In this document: one piece after another, positions 52,030 to 64,000 of the stretch
Layout: the number at the start of each line of letters is the position of its first letter
Numbering within the stretch: the stretch's first letter is position 1
NCBI GenBank assembly: GCA_018136815.1
Contig: CM030935.1
Span: 1,036,024 to 1,100,023 of the forward strand
DNA length: 64,000 nt
Direction: 5' to 3'
Source: Isochrysis galbana
Taxonomy: Eukaryota > Haptophyta > Isochrysidales > Isochrysidaceae
The notes under the pieces: model-generated
Told to the model about the DNA's origin: nothing
What the model saw: only the letters and a program-made list of their open reading frames with translations
Databases searched by the model: none
Translations under genes and position numbers: made by a program

Positions 52030-54600
52030 AGCACGAAATCGAAGCTTGCGTCCTCGGCCGCAGAGGAGGAACCCCTCAGGGAACCTTCTCTGCCCGCTGC
52101 AGCTTTTGCTCCCGTGGGATGTCCGAGTGATCCCACGGCTTCTGAGGCTACACCAATGGCACCCATCACCCCGGCTGCTATCTCCACGACTGGCTCCGAT
52201 CAGCTCGTGCGGATGGCGAGGATTTGTCCGCTTCCTTCGGCACCCACGGGTGCAATCACAGCGGGCCATGGTGGAGCATGACCCTCTCCCGCATGAGGCC
52301 AACTTCAGCGTCGCTGAGTGGCCAATGAGGTGGAGGAGGGTCCCCTCCTCTGATTCAGTTTGACCCCCTCTCACCTTCGAGATGATGAGTCTGAGGTCGG
52401 TGAAGGGGAGGATCAGCTTCCGAAGCCCCGCTTACCGGGACTATGCCCCGCCGTCATCAAAAGGGTCTTTGATCAAGAGATCACCCCGATCGAGACGGCC
52501 GCGGCGCGTCAGGATGCGGAAATGGCAAGGCTTCAAGCGCAGACCAACACCCTAAAAGGGCTGTGGAGCGCCTACAGTCATCCCTTGCCGCGGCAGAGCG
52601 AGGGAGGGGCTTCTCCGGGATCAAGTTGAAGCAGGGTTCAAAGCCCTGACTCAGCTACTCCAAGCCCGCCAAGAGCCCACTTCAAGTCCGTCCATGGATC
52701 GGACCGAGGCGGCTGCGGATTCTGCTAGGCCGGCTCAGAAGGAACCATCCATGGACGAGCCTCCTGCCCTAGACCAAAAGGGCCACGCCTCTCCGGCTAC
52801 TAGGGTTCCACGGTCGGCGTACCCGACCTCCAAATCGGAATCCCGCCGCCAGGATCAGAGCCCTTACCGGGCCCGACCCCGGTGGTGCCGTTCCGCCACC
52901 CTCGCGACCCCTGCCTTGCGGTGGGGATGGATGAGCGAGAGGCAGTTGTAAGCGAGTGGAAAAATCTCCTCGCCCTGCCCTCACGCGATCTGGCCGCCCT
53001 TTACCGCGACTCCGACGAGCATGAGCTCATCCACACCATTTTGAAGAGCAACCTCTCCCTGGCGGGCAACGTTTGGCATTGCCGAATTTTCATGGAGGAG
53101 GACCACTTGCTCAAATGGGTGCGTAGCCGCTTCTCAGCCGAGCAAACCCTTCACCATCAGGTCAGGATGGGCAAAGAGCTTTCGGAGCTCCGCTTCCCAA
53201 AGGCCCTCGCCTCCGATAACGTTCAAACCGCGGCGACAGCCTGGAACGAATTTCGGCTAACTCTCATCAAGCCGTTGGAGCGGGCACTAGCGCTCGGCTG
53301 CGATCATCGCGAAATATTTACCTCCCTCCTCGCGGCAGCCGGAGCCAATTCCAGCGGCAATTCTCGCATCTTCGCCTTCCTCCTCGATCTAGTGGAGGAC
53401 CGCGCCCTCGCTCTCAATCCTGTCCTCGCTGCTGACGTCCTTCTTCGCAAATGCGACGGGACCTTCGCAAACGGGGCCGATGGTTTCGCGAAAGACTCGG
53501 CGTCGATGGAGTGGGACCGCATGAGGGAGCGCGAGGCCGGCGCTGATCTATGTGAGCTCAGCAAGAATTTGGTTCGCGCCTACATCCGCAAGCTTGGCGA
53601 TTCCGCGGTTGACTCCACCAACGTGTGGGATCATCCAAACATGGCCCATGAGATCAACCAGAGGTTCGAAGAAATCATCCGGAACGATAAGGTTGATCCT
53701 CAGCGCGGCGTCGACAATGCGATTAAATTTGCGGAGGTGCTCGCGGAGACTCGTTTCCGCGTAGAGAACCACGAGCTAGGTCGGTCGGCGCTCTCGTGCG
53801 TCAACCTCTGCCAACGGTACCTCAGCCCTTACGAGCAGGCTCGGGTGAAGCGTCATCAATCCCGGCCCTCGACGAAGCAAACCGTGGCTAGCGTACGCAC
53901 TAAAGCCTCAGGCGAGGCAAAGAACGAGACTTCCTCGTCCCAGAAGACCGCTTCGACCACGGACATGGTTGCCGCCGTGCAGGCGGCCGTCCAAGCTACC
54001 GTGGCGGAAGCTCTTCGCGGACAGGGACATTCGCCTGCTTCGAAGCCTGATTATCGGGCTGCTGCACCGCCGGCAAGTTACCACTCCAACTCACCGTTGC
54101 CGGCTATACTAACCGATCCACCCGGTCGAAAGGGAGGCTCGTCTCGGCCGCCCAGCCGTCGCTGCGATCCGCCGGCGAACGGCCAAGGGCTACCGCCTGA
54201 CCTGGGCGTATCCCGGTGGACGCCCGAGCTTTGGAATCGGGCCCGAGCCCGCTTCTGGGCCGTAGCAGGCTATGCCAAGCACCCAAGGGTCTCGGCGGCG
54301 CTAGCAAAGTGCCGACCGGCCGATAATTCAATGGAAACTCCACGGACGGACGATATCAATAGGGGAATCACCGAATGGACGAACGAAAACGGCTGTGCCT
54401 TCTGCGCTTTCCGACCTCACGCTCCTCCTGGCACTCCAGCCAGCGAAGCCTGGAAATATGGCACGGGAGACGGTGCTCACAACCCCGTCATCTGTCAGCC
54501 ATATATTCGCTTTCTGTGTGAGGCTGGCTGCGGAGAGTGTGGATCGGACGAGCACATTCATAAGCTTCTTCGCTCGATGGTCCGGGTTAAGCCTCAGTAG
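51897..54600 (+). CDS. gag: Gag of chromovirus copy B, N-terminal third broken by single-base deletions
   Basis: Identical to copy A from about 52890 to the TAG at 54598-54600. Between the ATG (51897) and 52890 at least ten one-base deletions against copy A break the frame: GTTGCCGACC for GTTGCCCGACC, GCTCGTGCGG for GCTCGTGGCGG, ACCGGGCCCG for ACCGGGGCCCG, and others. They cluster next to the assembly gap and are absent further right, so they probably reflect poor consensus. The open frame usable as it stands begins at about 52882. Confidence 0.85.
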
Positions 54601-57600
54601 GGGTCCGGCGGGGTCCCCGTCCTTCAAACCCTGGCGGAGAACATCGCGGGCGGTGGGCCCGAACGCCACCACCACCATCCCGATCCGATCCCTACGTCGC
54701 TTGGGGAGAAGAGCTGTCAACGCGGCGATTCTCCCCCTGTCTCTAGCTCCATTCAGTCTTCGACGGTGGGAGCCGCCTCGCCGGCTGAAGCCCCCGCCGG
54801 ACGGCTATCTCGGAAGCCGGAGTCGACACTTGACCCGGGCTCCTGGAAACAGGTTTGCCCCGGAGATAGTCGCGACCCGACTCTCCGAAATTCGTGTACG
54901 TCTACAAGTTCTTCTATTACTCCGCACGCTATTAGGATGTTAGGGGCCGATTCTCGCTCGCTGCCCCTCTTGGAATCTATTTCTACGGATACTATGCTGT
55001 CATCGGTTCCTTCTAACTCTCCTAGGTCTTTCGACGCATCTTCATCCCTGGATTCACCCCCCGACGGCCCTGCCCAAGGGGTGGGCTAGGTAGATTCGAC
55101 GCGTCTTCGGTCTCTTCGTTTCGTAAACGAACAGTTGTGAAGCCCTCGAGGGCTGTCGACTCGGTATCATCTTCTGCTCTAGGTTCTATGGATAGGTCCG
55201 ACGTGGCCGCTGCCGCGTACGAAAACGTTGTTGCTGCTTTACCTGTTTCTGCTCTTTCCCGGCGGGACCCCTCTGGAGACCTCTCTCCCAAGGGCCATAG
55301 CCGGAGCCGCTCTGCGGACGAATCGTCGTTGTCTACCGTAGGTTCTCGTGCTGTTGAGGCGGAGACTAGTGTCTCCTCTTCACCTCTCTCCCCGGTTCGT
55401 TATATTTCTCCGTCATCGTGTTCATTCTCTCGTCTCGAAGTTGCACCTGTTCTCGTTTCTGACCTGGTTCCCGACCCGGAAGGGTCGGCTTCCGGGGTCG
55501 ATGAAGTTGAAGGTTCCAAGGGAGCTGCGGCTTTCCGCGCTCACGCCGTGGCCACTCCAGCCTCGGGAGACGCAGGGGCCGTCGATTACGATCCCACGTC
55601 GCGCACCACACGGACGCCGGCGTCTCCTCTTTCTCTCGGCTCTCCGGAGGATCCCCGTTCCAGGGATCGCCCGCCGGAGCCAACCCCCTTCATGTCTAGC
55701 CCACCGAAACTCGAGGGCGACGATCTCCTTCCCCTGAATTCCACTGCCGAGGCCATCCACCGGATCGCCGTGGTTGGTTGTTCCTCGGCCGCCAAGTCTA
55801 CTGAAACTGCCCGCGCCCCTACGCGCGAGCTTCAAATGTTAGCCGCCTCCCGTGCCCGGGCTAGCGGTTCCTCCGTCATCTTGCCCCGCCATCTCGCCGA
55901 AGCTGCTCTAGCCTTGCGGCGGCCGGACGCGAGCACTCATGCATCGCCCTCTGCCGTGTTGCCGACGCATTTTGACGAGCTTTGCGCTGAGTTGGCAGCG
56001 ATCCACGACGCCGTGACGTTCGACGCGGCCGAGGGGATTCCTCCACCCCGCGTTCTAGTCGTCGGTGAAGCTAGCGGGGTCGTGTCTTCGATGTTCCTAC
56101 TTGCCGGAGCGCACGTCGCGACGTGCGATCTACGACCGTCGGAGATCGACTACATTCCCCACTTCTGCGGAGATGCTCTTCACATTCAAAATCTCGGTTG
56201 GGACCTCGTGGTCGCGCATCCGCCGTGCACGTATTTGTCGGCGGTGAGTTGCCAGTGGCTCGATCGGGAACCGGGACGTCGCCAGGCTCTCGAATCCGCC
56301 GCTAGAGTCTTCCTCGCCATGGCAAGCGCCGACGCGCCTTTCGTTGCCGTCGAAAATCCTCGAATGCACGCGGAAGCCTCTGCCTTAGTCGGGGGGTTGC
56401 GACCGCGGCAGTTTGTGCAGCCGTGGCAGCACGGCACGGGCCATCAAAAGGCAACTGGCCTGTACCTGACGGCTTCACTCCCGCCCCTGCAGCCTTCGAA
56501 GATTGTCGAGGGACGTCTATCCGCGATGGCGGATCTATCGCCGTCGCCCCACCGTGGCGCCCTTCGCAGCCGCACCTATGTGGGCATTGCCGGTGCAATG
56601 GCGGCCCAGTGGATGCCAGTCTTGCGCCGTTATGCGCGCAAAGCCAAGGCGTCGCGTTCGCTCGACTTCACGGTGGACTGGGCAATTTCCCAAGCTGCTG
56701 CCAGCTTGAGAGAACGCCCTTCGCTCTGCTCGACCGGCTTCGAACTGGCTGAGCCGAGGACGGCTCTGGCTCGCTTCATGGAGGGGAGAGGCGAAGCAGC
56801 TTCTAGCTCTCACCTCACGCCTCCCAGCGGTTCGCTAGTGTCTGATTCGGTTGTCGTGATCCCGGACGTAGGCCCCGTTGCCGATGCGTCTCGCCTGCTT
56901 CATCAGGAGGACTCGGAAACTAACGTATCGCAAGACGGGACCGAGGCGAAAGGAGACCGCTTCACGCCGTGGGAGTGGCCCATAAAGGACCGCTCTACAA
57001 CGCCAGGCCCTCCAAACACGGTGAAGAAGCGCCGCAGCAAGTGGCAGGTCTTCGACCGTGATGTAATTTCGGGGGTCCATCGGTGGCGGGATGTCACGCC
57101 TTCCATCGCCCAAGAAATCGCTGAGCAAGCGGCAGCTGCGGAGCCGTCGGAACCTCCCATCTTGTCTCGACTGGGCTCTCAAGGCATCAATGCACTATCT
57201 CCGAGCGCCTCCTTCACGGCTGGCGACGAAGGAGTGGCCGAACCGACCGGTTCGGTCGTAGCCGAAAGGCCACTTGAAAACGGGGATGTTGGGCTGGACT
57301 CGGGAGAAGATGATACGCCCGAGACTCCAGAACACCGGAGCATGCAGGCCCTCGAGACCAAGCCCTCCGACGCCGCCGACGGAGAAGGTACTCCACAGGC
57401 ATTGTGTGGCGATGGGGCTGCCGCTAGGGGCCTCAGTGCGGCTGGTTTTTCCGAGTTGTCGAAGCTTCCGAAGACAGACTTGCAGAAGTCCCTGGAGAAG
57501 GAATGGTCACGCCAAATGGATCAACCTCGGCATCCGACGGACCGTCGAGGGCTAGGCTATGATGGCGTGCCTAACCCCTCTAGTTCGGCAAAGGCATCCC

Positions 57601-60600
57601 CATACTCTTCAATACCATTCGTGCCGCAGACGGTAGCCGCCGCTATCGAGCGAGTGCCCCACGTCGATGAATCTTCTCCGTCCAGGCTAGCCTCCAATCC
57701 AACCACCCTGTCACCCGGAGCCGGAACCTCACTTCCGGTGGAATCTATCGCGGACACGCCGCCCCCGCTCTACCCTCGTCACTGCCTCTATGTCCGCGAT
57801 CTCGTGGTCTGCCGTGCCGATGGCGACCGCGCAGCTCAAGGGTTCGTTCTCCCGGACGTTGCCCTCACGGTGAACAGCACCCTGGCTGACACTGGAGCGG
57901 GCCCGTCAGTAATCACCACTGCCCTGCTTGATCGACTACCTGAAGACGCCTGCGTCGAACGCGTATCGGACGCTACCGTCCCCAACCTACATGGGCCGGA
58001 CGGCCTTCCTCTCATCACTAGGGGCCGGGCTAGCCTCGTCTTCTCCTTGTCCGGTCGCCTCTTCCGTCATTCGTTCGCGGTCATCGAAGGAAACCCGATG
58101 CTTCTGCTCGGGAACGATTTTTTGGCCGCCCACTCCGCTACCATTTCTCTCGACGCCGCGAGCTCGGAAGGAAGCCTCCGCCTCCGTCCGGCCTCTGGCG
58201 ATGCAGAAGACTCTTCAAGAGTCCTTTCCGAATGCGTAGTCAGAGTTTCCACGGCGCCGCCCCCAGTCGCGGACTCCGGCTTCGTCGGAGCTATCTCGAT
58301 GTCACCCGGTCAGCCGCTGACTGTCGACTTTCTGGAGAGGTCGACGGGAACACGAGAGACCCGGGCGGATCGGAGGGTGAGGCTGCTGCTGATGCTAGGC
58401 AGCCACTCTATACACCTCTCTTTGAGTCTGCCGACGAGTTTGCGGCCAAAGCTCCGGCGTCTACCTCGTCCGAATATCTTCTCTACACGGAGCAAGCGGT
58501 GACGATTCCTGCCTTCCACCGCGCAACCATCTGGGTCAGGGTTCCGCTAGCTCTCCGAGATCATTCGGACTGCGCGATGCTAGTCGACCGCCTACCAAAT
58601 CGCGAGGCTCTCGATTCGTCCTCTCTCGTAATGCCCACGGTGGTCACGCCCACGGACGATCACCGCATCGCGGTGACGATCGTCCACACCGGGGTCAATG
58701 CGCTGACCCTGCCGTCTCTGCATCCGATAGCTTCGCTCCAGGTGCGTTTCAAGTTGCACCGGGGCTGGACTCCGACTGGAAGCGAGGGGGATGGTGACCC
58801 TGTCACCGCGCTGAGCGAGGAGCAACGATCTCTACTCGACTCAGCCACCATCGATCCAGACCGGCTTCTTTCCGACGATCAACGAGAAGAAGTACGCCAA
58901 CTCTTGGCCCGGCGCATCAAAGCTTTCGCGTTGCACCCGGGGGCTCCAAACCATACGCACGTTCTCGAGGTGGAGTTGCCACTCAACCCCGGCGCTGTTC
59001 CTCACCGGCATGCTCCGTCTAGAGTGGGCCGCGCAGGCGAGCTCATCATAGAAGAGGAGGTAGCCAAGATGGAAGCCGCCGGCATTATTCGCAAGTCAAA
59101 TTCGGCTTGGGCTTCCCGAGTAGTCCTGGTCAGCAAGAAAGATGGCTCCGTTCGATTCTGCGTGGACTACCGCGACACTAACGCCAAGCTACGCGTCGAG
59201 GATAGCCCTCTACCCCTCATTGTAGAGGCTATTGATAGGCTAGCGTCCGGCCAAGGGCCGCTCAGTTCTCTCTTTTTATGTACTCTCGATTTAGCCTCTG
59301 GTTTTTGGGGCATCCCGATCAAAGAATCGCACAAACATATCACCGCTTTCACTACCCACCGCGGCAAATACGAGTTCAACTTTCTACCGTTCGGCATCCA
59401 ATCAGGTCCCTCCTACATGTGCCGCTTGATGGACATCGTTCTCGGTGCGCTAGCGTGGGAGATCTGCATGCCTTACCTCGATGATGTAGGCATCTGGTCA
59501 ACGGGCGTGGGTCCTTCCGAAGAGGCCAGGGCACAGGCTTCGTTCGAGCAAATGCTTCACCGGCTAGACCTAGTTCTCGAGCGGCTAGAGTGGGCCGGCC
59601 TGACCTGCAAGATGTCCAAGTGTGTCTTCTTTGCCACCTCTACGGAGTACCTCGGTCACGTTGTCTCGAGGGAAGGTCTCAAGATGGACCCGAAGAAGGT
59701 CGCAGCTGTCGCCGACATCGACCCGTCATCCATCAACTCCTTGGAAGCGGTTCGATCTTTCCTCGGCCTTTGCTCCTACTATCGTCGATTCATTCGCCAA
59801 TTCGCCGCTAAGGCTGCTCCCCTCACTGCTCTCACGCGGAGGGGCTGCGACGTGGCAAAGGAGTCCCAGTCCGAGGAGTGTCGCCGAGCTATCCAAGAGC
59901 TCAAGACAGCGATCACTTCGGAGCCCGTCTTGACTCCACCCAGGGATGATCGGCCCTTCATCGTCAAGACCGATGGGGCTAGCAAGTTGGGTATCGCCGG
60001 CATCCTCTCGCAGCTAGGAGACGATAACCGTGAACGAGTCGTTGGGTACTACGCTCGCAGTCTCACCTCGGCCGAACGCCATTGGACGGTGACCGAGATT
60101 GAGCTCTTGGCTGCCCTGGAATCAATCCGAAATTGGCGACCCTACCTTTGGGGGCGTCGGTTCAAGTTAGTCGTTGACCACTCTGCGCTGCGATGGCTGC
60201 ATACCATGAAGGATCAAGTAGCCGGTGGGCCAGCCTCTCGGCTGACTCGGTGGGCTCTCAAGTTGGCTGAGTACCGGTTCGATGTCGAACATAAACCAGG
60301 AGCTGTTCATCAAGATGCTGACGGGCTGTCCCGGCTAGCATCCCTGGAGCCGGAACACGAAGACGAACCACTCGCCGGCCCAGCGTCGTTAGCGGTACGT
60401 GAGCCTGGCTCAGAGTCTCTAGCCGAGCATGAACGGTCTCATCCGGTGGCTGCCATCACGCGCTCCGTAGCTACGGCGCGAGGGCTTCAAGCTTTGGACC
60501 GATCTCGTCGTCGAGCCTCCGATTCCGGGCCCGCCATCCAGTCCAGTTATTTGGCTCCGGGTACGCCGACTTCCGAAGAGATGAGAGCGGCCCTGGCGGA

Positions 60601-62248
60601 AGATCCGTTCGTAGAGCCACTCCTAGGCTCAGGAGAGACGGTCAATCACGAGCCATCAGGCCTAGGGTCGCCTCCGCCGGCCGCCGCCTCAGGCCCCATT
60701 GCCGAAGATGATTCGTGTTCCAGTTCTGTCGCTCCCGTTCCCGCTCAGCAATCCAAGATGTTTCGCCGTTTCGTCGTTCACGATGGGCTCGTCTACTATC
60801 GCACCGTCCTTGACTCCACCGACCCGGACTCGCTAGTGCTCTATGTTCCGCCCTCGTTGCGGTCTCGCTACCTCTTTGCCTACCACGATCGCTCCGGTCA
60901 CCTTGGAGTTTCTCGTATGTCCGGTCTTCTTCGTACTCGGGTATACTGGCCTGGCATGTCTTCCGACGTTGCGTCCTACGTCCGAGAATGCCACGAGTGC
61001 ACCCTCGCCAAGCCGCTACCGAGGGCTCTAGCGTCGCCCTCCGGTCTCTCCGTGGGCACCTACCCCTTTGATGTGGTCTACTGCGACGTGCTCGCACTGG
61101 CTCCCACTCACAACTTCGTGCCTGGAGTCTCGGGTTACGACAAGCTGGTCGTCTTCATCGACTCGCTCACTCGATGGATTGAGGCTGAGCCTTCGAATGG
61201 GGATCCTTCGTCGGAGGTGGCCTTGGACATGTTCATCCGCTTGATTGTGACGCGTTATGGAGTCCCTAGGCAGCTTCGAACCGACGCCGGTTCGAATCTA
61301 TGTTCGGTTCTTGTTTCGCGTATTCTGGAGCTCACCGGGACTGATTTGTCGAGTACAGAGCCGTATCGACATGAGGGTGTAGGCTTCGTCGAACGCGCTC
61401 AGCAAACGCTCATTCGTTTGATGCGCGCCTCGAACGAGGGTGGCGGTCATTGGGTCGACCATTTGCCGTTCCTACTCCTCTCGTTGAGGGCTTCTTCCGG
61501 TCGTGTCACCTCCCGGTCTCCAGCGTCTTTGATCTTTGGGCGTGAGCTGCGTCTGCCCGCTCAACTCTCTGATCCGAAGTCTGTTTCGCCAACTGCTCTC
61601 GAGGCGGCGTCCGCCGACGTTCGCTCGTACGCATCCAGGCTCAATGCGAGCCTCCGCCTCTCTTGGTCCAGCGCTCTCGAGGCTACCCTAGCCGCTCAGG
61701 CTGAGTCAGTCCGTGACGCTACGATCAAGTCTCAAAGACCAGCTCGTTTCGAACCTGGGGATCGCGTCTGCCTGCGATTACCAGGCCATGCCAACAAGTT
61801 GCAATTCATCTACTCGGGTCCCTACCGCGTCGTAGAGGCTCTGTCCGACACTAGGTACCGACTCCGTGATTTGGAGAACCGGTTAGTCAAGGAGGAGGTG
61901 CATATCTCGAACCTCCGGCCGTATCATACTTTCGTTGATGAAGAGCCGCTGGCTGACGACGAGTACATCGTTGAAAAGTTGCTCGATCGTCGTAGCCATG
62001 GCGATTCTACCGAGTACCTCGTGAAGTGGCGTGGCTATTCTCTTCGAGAAGCCACCTGGGAGTCTCGTTCCGAGTTGCTCCGTCGTTGTTCTGATTTGCT
62101 TGATGATTATGATCGCTCCGTCGAAGAGACTTGTCCAGAAGATGTTGAGTCCCCGGAAGCAACTTCTTCGTCGGCCAGGAATACTCCTCTTCCTCCCGTT
62201 CTCGATGCGCCGTCTTCGCGCACTCGATCCAGGCTCCATTCTCGTTGA
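54601..62248 (+). CDS. pol: Pol of chromovirus copy B (two single-base frameshifts)
   Basis: Same domain order and almost identical sequence to copy A. The methyltransferase-like domain is at 56046-56635 (Cys codon 56226), followed by protease, RT with YLDD near 59474, RNase H, integrase and chromodomain. A G is missing near 55080 (AAGGGGTGGG against AAGGGGGTGGG), giving an early TAG, and a C is missing near 58361 (GAGACCCGGG against GAGACCCCGGG). Where copy A is broken (about 47718 and 50878-50965) copy B reads through, and its chromodomain end is intact to TGA 62248. Neither copy is intact as written, but the defects do not coincide. Confidence 0.92.
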
Positions 62249-62635
62249 TCCCATGTCTTGGGTAAGGGACCCGTCCCTCTAGGCTAGCCCCACGCCTCGG
62301 CTAGGGCTCCGAGTTCAAATTTCTGTCAGAGCGAATCATGGAGGTGCTGAACGCGTGCTGCCTGCGCTCTACACCCGGCGCAACACCCGAGCAAAGCTCC
62401 TGTAAAAGGGAGAAGTGGGTGGGGCAGTGCGTACGAAAGAGGCCGCCGCGTTAAGCCGCCGATTTCGTGCTCGCTTTGGATCCAAAGGGTGTTCTTGTCT
62501 CCACGTTTCGCTCGCTATGTTTCGTTGCTTCTTGTTCCGATTCTGACCTCTGGTCAGCTCAGGTTCCAAGTTCCAGGTCTCTGTTTCCAGGTTCACCGCT
62601 CGACATCGGGAGACGTCTCGATCTTAGTCGGGGGG
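62249..62635 (+). other. 3' untranslated region and polypurine tract of copy B
   Basis: No ORF of note. It ends in GTC-GGGGGG (62630-62635) directly before the LTR, the expected place of the plus-strand primer, though the purine run is short. Confidence 0.7.
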
Positions 62636-63958
62636 TGTCGCATTCATCTTAGATGATGCGATTTCCAGGCTCTTGTTTCCAGGTCCTTCGCCGTGCGGCC
62701 ACACGGTGAAGCTCAGGTACATCTAGGTTGGTAGGGTTCGTCCCTAGCGATCTAGAATTCGAGTTCTCGTTTCGTTCCTTCTAGCCTGTTTGTCAGGTCT
62801 AGATTCCAGGTTTCCTCCTTTCGGGTAATCTTTACCCAAAGGAGCCAGGTCGCCTGTCACTCGCTGCGCGCTTGTCTCAGGCTCTCAGGTTACCTTGTGA
62901 AGGCTTGTTTAGCTTCTTGCAAGGCTTGTCGTTTCTTGTTGGGTTCCGGTTCTTTCTTGGGACCTGCTCACTTTCGTTGTCGTCCAGGCCTGTTCTTCGT
63001 AGGTTCTGCTTGGCCTGGTTAGGGTTTCGTTGCCTTCCCGCGTTCGGCGTTTGGCGTTGGCGTTCGGAAATTTCCTCTCACATTCCCTAGGTCCGCTACC
63101 CTTGGCTTGTAGGTCCTTGCTTCTTTCTTCTCGGTCAAGGTTTTGGCGAGCAAGTCGGTTGCTCTATCCGCTCGAGATTTGAGGTTTAATTTGCCATCTC
63201 CCCTTGGAGACCGGTGTAGGTTCGCTTCCTAGGTGAGGGAATCTTTCCCCTTGATGCAAGTTACATGCAAGCCCTTGGCCCCTTTGGTGTTTCTTCCCCT
63301 TGGTTGCTACTCAGGGTTGTTCGTTAGAAGCGTCTAGAAGGTTCACGCTCAACGGCAAGATTTATTCGGTCGTGAAGATATCTCGTCGCGATCTGTATCC
63401 AAAGTGATCGCCGTGGTCGCGCGACACGACGCTCCCCTTCGGACTCTCCGCTACGTGGGAAGTTACAACGGAGACACGCTCCGGCCGTCGCTGCGGAGTC
63501 TCTCTCTCTCTCGCTCTCTCTCTCCGTCTCTCGCGACGTGTTTGAGTTATCGGTGATTTGGGGTCGCGGTTGCTTGATAATTTGCTTGGTTTGGGTGAAT
63601 GATTCCGGTGTGTTCGTGAGTCGGTGTATCCTGTTGTTCTCAGCTCCGTTGTCCGTCGTTGTTCGCTGCGTCGCTGCACTCAAGCAGCTTAGGCTCCCTC
63701 CCTGAGGGAAGAGTTCTTTGTAGGTCTAACAATCTCTTAAAACCCAACACACTAGGGCCGCTAGGAGCGCCTCGCCGCCCCACAGCCCTTCGTTCGCCGT
63801 TCGTTCCCCGTCCAGACACCCAAATGGGGTTGCCCGACCCAGTCCAGAATTTCATTCACCCGACTCCCGGTGGGGAGGAGGGCCAAAGCGCCGCGCTAGC
63901 CGCCGGTGCTGCTCGCGACGGAGTGGCTCAGAGCCCTCCGGCTCCGCTCGACTCGACA
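62636..63958 (+). repeat. 3' LTR of the composite chromovirus
   Basis: 1323 bp, the same length as the 5' LTR; one difference seen is ATCTTTACCC at 62828 against ATCTTGACCC. It is followed by TGATT. The remaining 63964-64000 is flanking DNA with no call. Confidence 0.95.
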
Positions 63959-64000
63959 TGATTTCAACGAGATTTCGGCGCGCGGCCCGCCCGATTGGCG

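Larger units (their letters stand above)
39469..63963 (+). mobile_element. Composite chromovirus insertion: LTR-internal-LTR-internal-LTR with one target duplication
   Basis: Three LTR copies (39474-40796, partly visible 51388-52029, 62636-63958) separate two nearly identical internal regions. LTR ends are TGTCG...CGACA. The 5 bases before the first LTR (39469-39473) and after the last (63959-63963) are both TGATT, so the whole block behaves as one insertion. The outer LTRs have equal length (1323 bp) and differ by very few bases, so the insertion is recent. Confidence 0.9.

Overview
The window is nuclear DNA of a eukaryote. It is GC-rich, its genes carry GT-AG introns, and pyrimidine-rich leaders precede several start codons. 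It holds hAT, chromovirus (Ty3/gypsy) and tRNA-derived repeat material and two 100-N scaffold gaps. An OFD1-like centriolar protein implies a ciliated or flagellated cell. The plant-type vacuolar/plastid sugar-porter sequence fits an alga or related protist, but the sequence alone does not fix the lineage.

Regions. 1-921: sugar transporter (MFS) on the minus strand, running off the left edge. 1767-3092: solo LTR with a 5-bp target duplication. 4268-6307: hAT transposase remnant, a minisatellite and an unrecognised ORF. 6999-9231: three-exon LMBRD2-like membrane protein. 10847-12523: two-repeat MYB factor. 13372-13471: scaffold gap. 13790-15332 and 18352-19065: dispersed GC-rich repeats, one pair inverted. 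17310-18203: J-domain protein. 19700-22205: minisatellites, a tRNA-like unit and a palindrome-bearing repeat pair. 22520-27515: eight-exon OFD1-like gene, reconstructed here from conserved protein segments and splice sites. 28300-30035: decayed repeats, including a chromovirus fragment. 30702-31811: unrecognised protein with a faint EF-hand pattern. 33022-34332: second decayed chromovirus fragment abutting a truncated first exon. 35104-37872: calpain-like protein without the catalytic triad. 38200-39330: unrecognised small coding segments, one shared with 28300-28870.

39474-63958: a young chromovirus in the arrangement LTR-internal-LTR-internal-LTR, flanked as a whole by one 5-bp target duplication (TGATT). 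Each internal part encodes Gag, an in-frame UAG, then Pol. Pol contains a C5-cytosine-methyltransferase-like domain upstream of protease, RT, RNase H, integrase and chromodomain. The second scaffold gap (51288-51387) lies at the middle LTR. Reading-frame breaks in the two copies are single-base indels at different sites, mostly in homopolymers, which looks more like consensus error than decay.

The most notable item is the methyltransferase-bearing chromovirus, followed by its UAG junction, a Gag frame that starts inside the LTR, the catalytically dead calpain, and a dispersed module (palindrome, ATG, G/C hairpin) that recurs five to six times.
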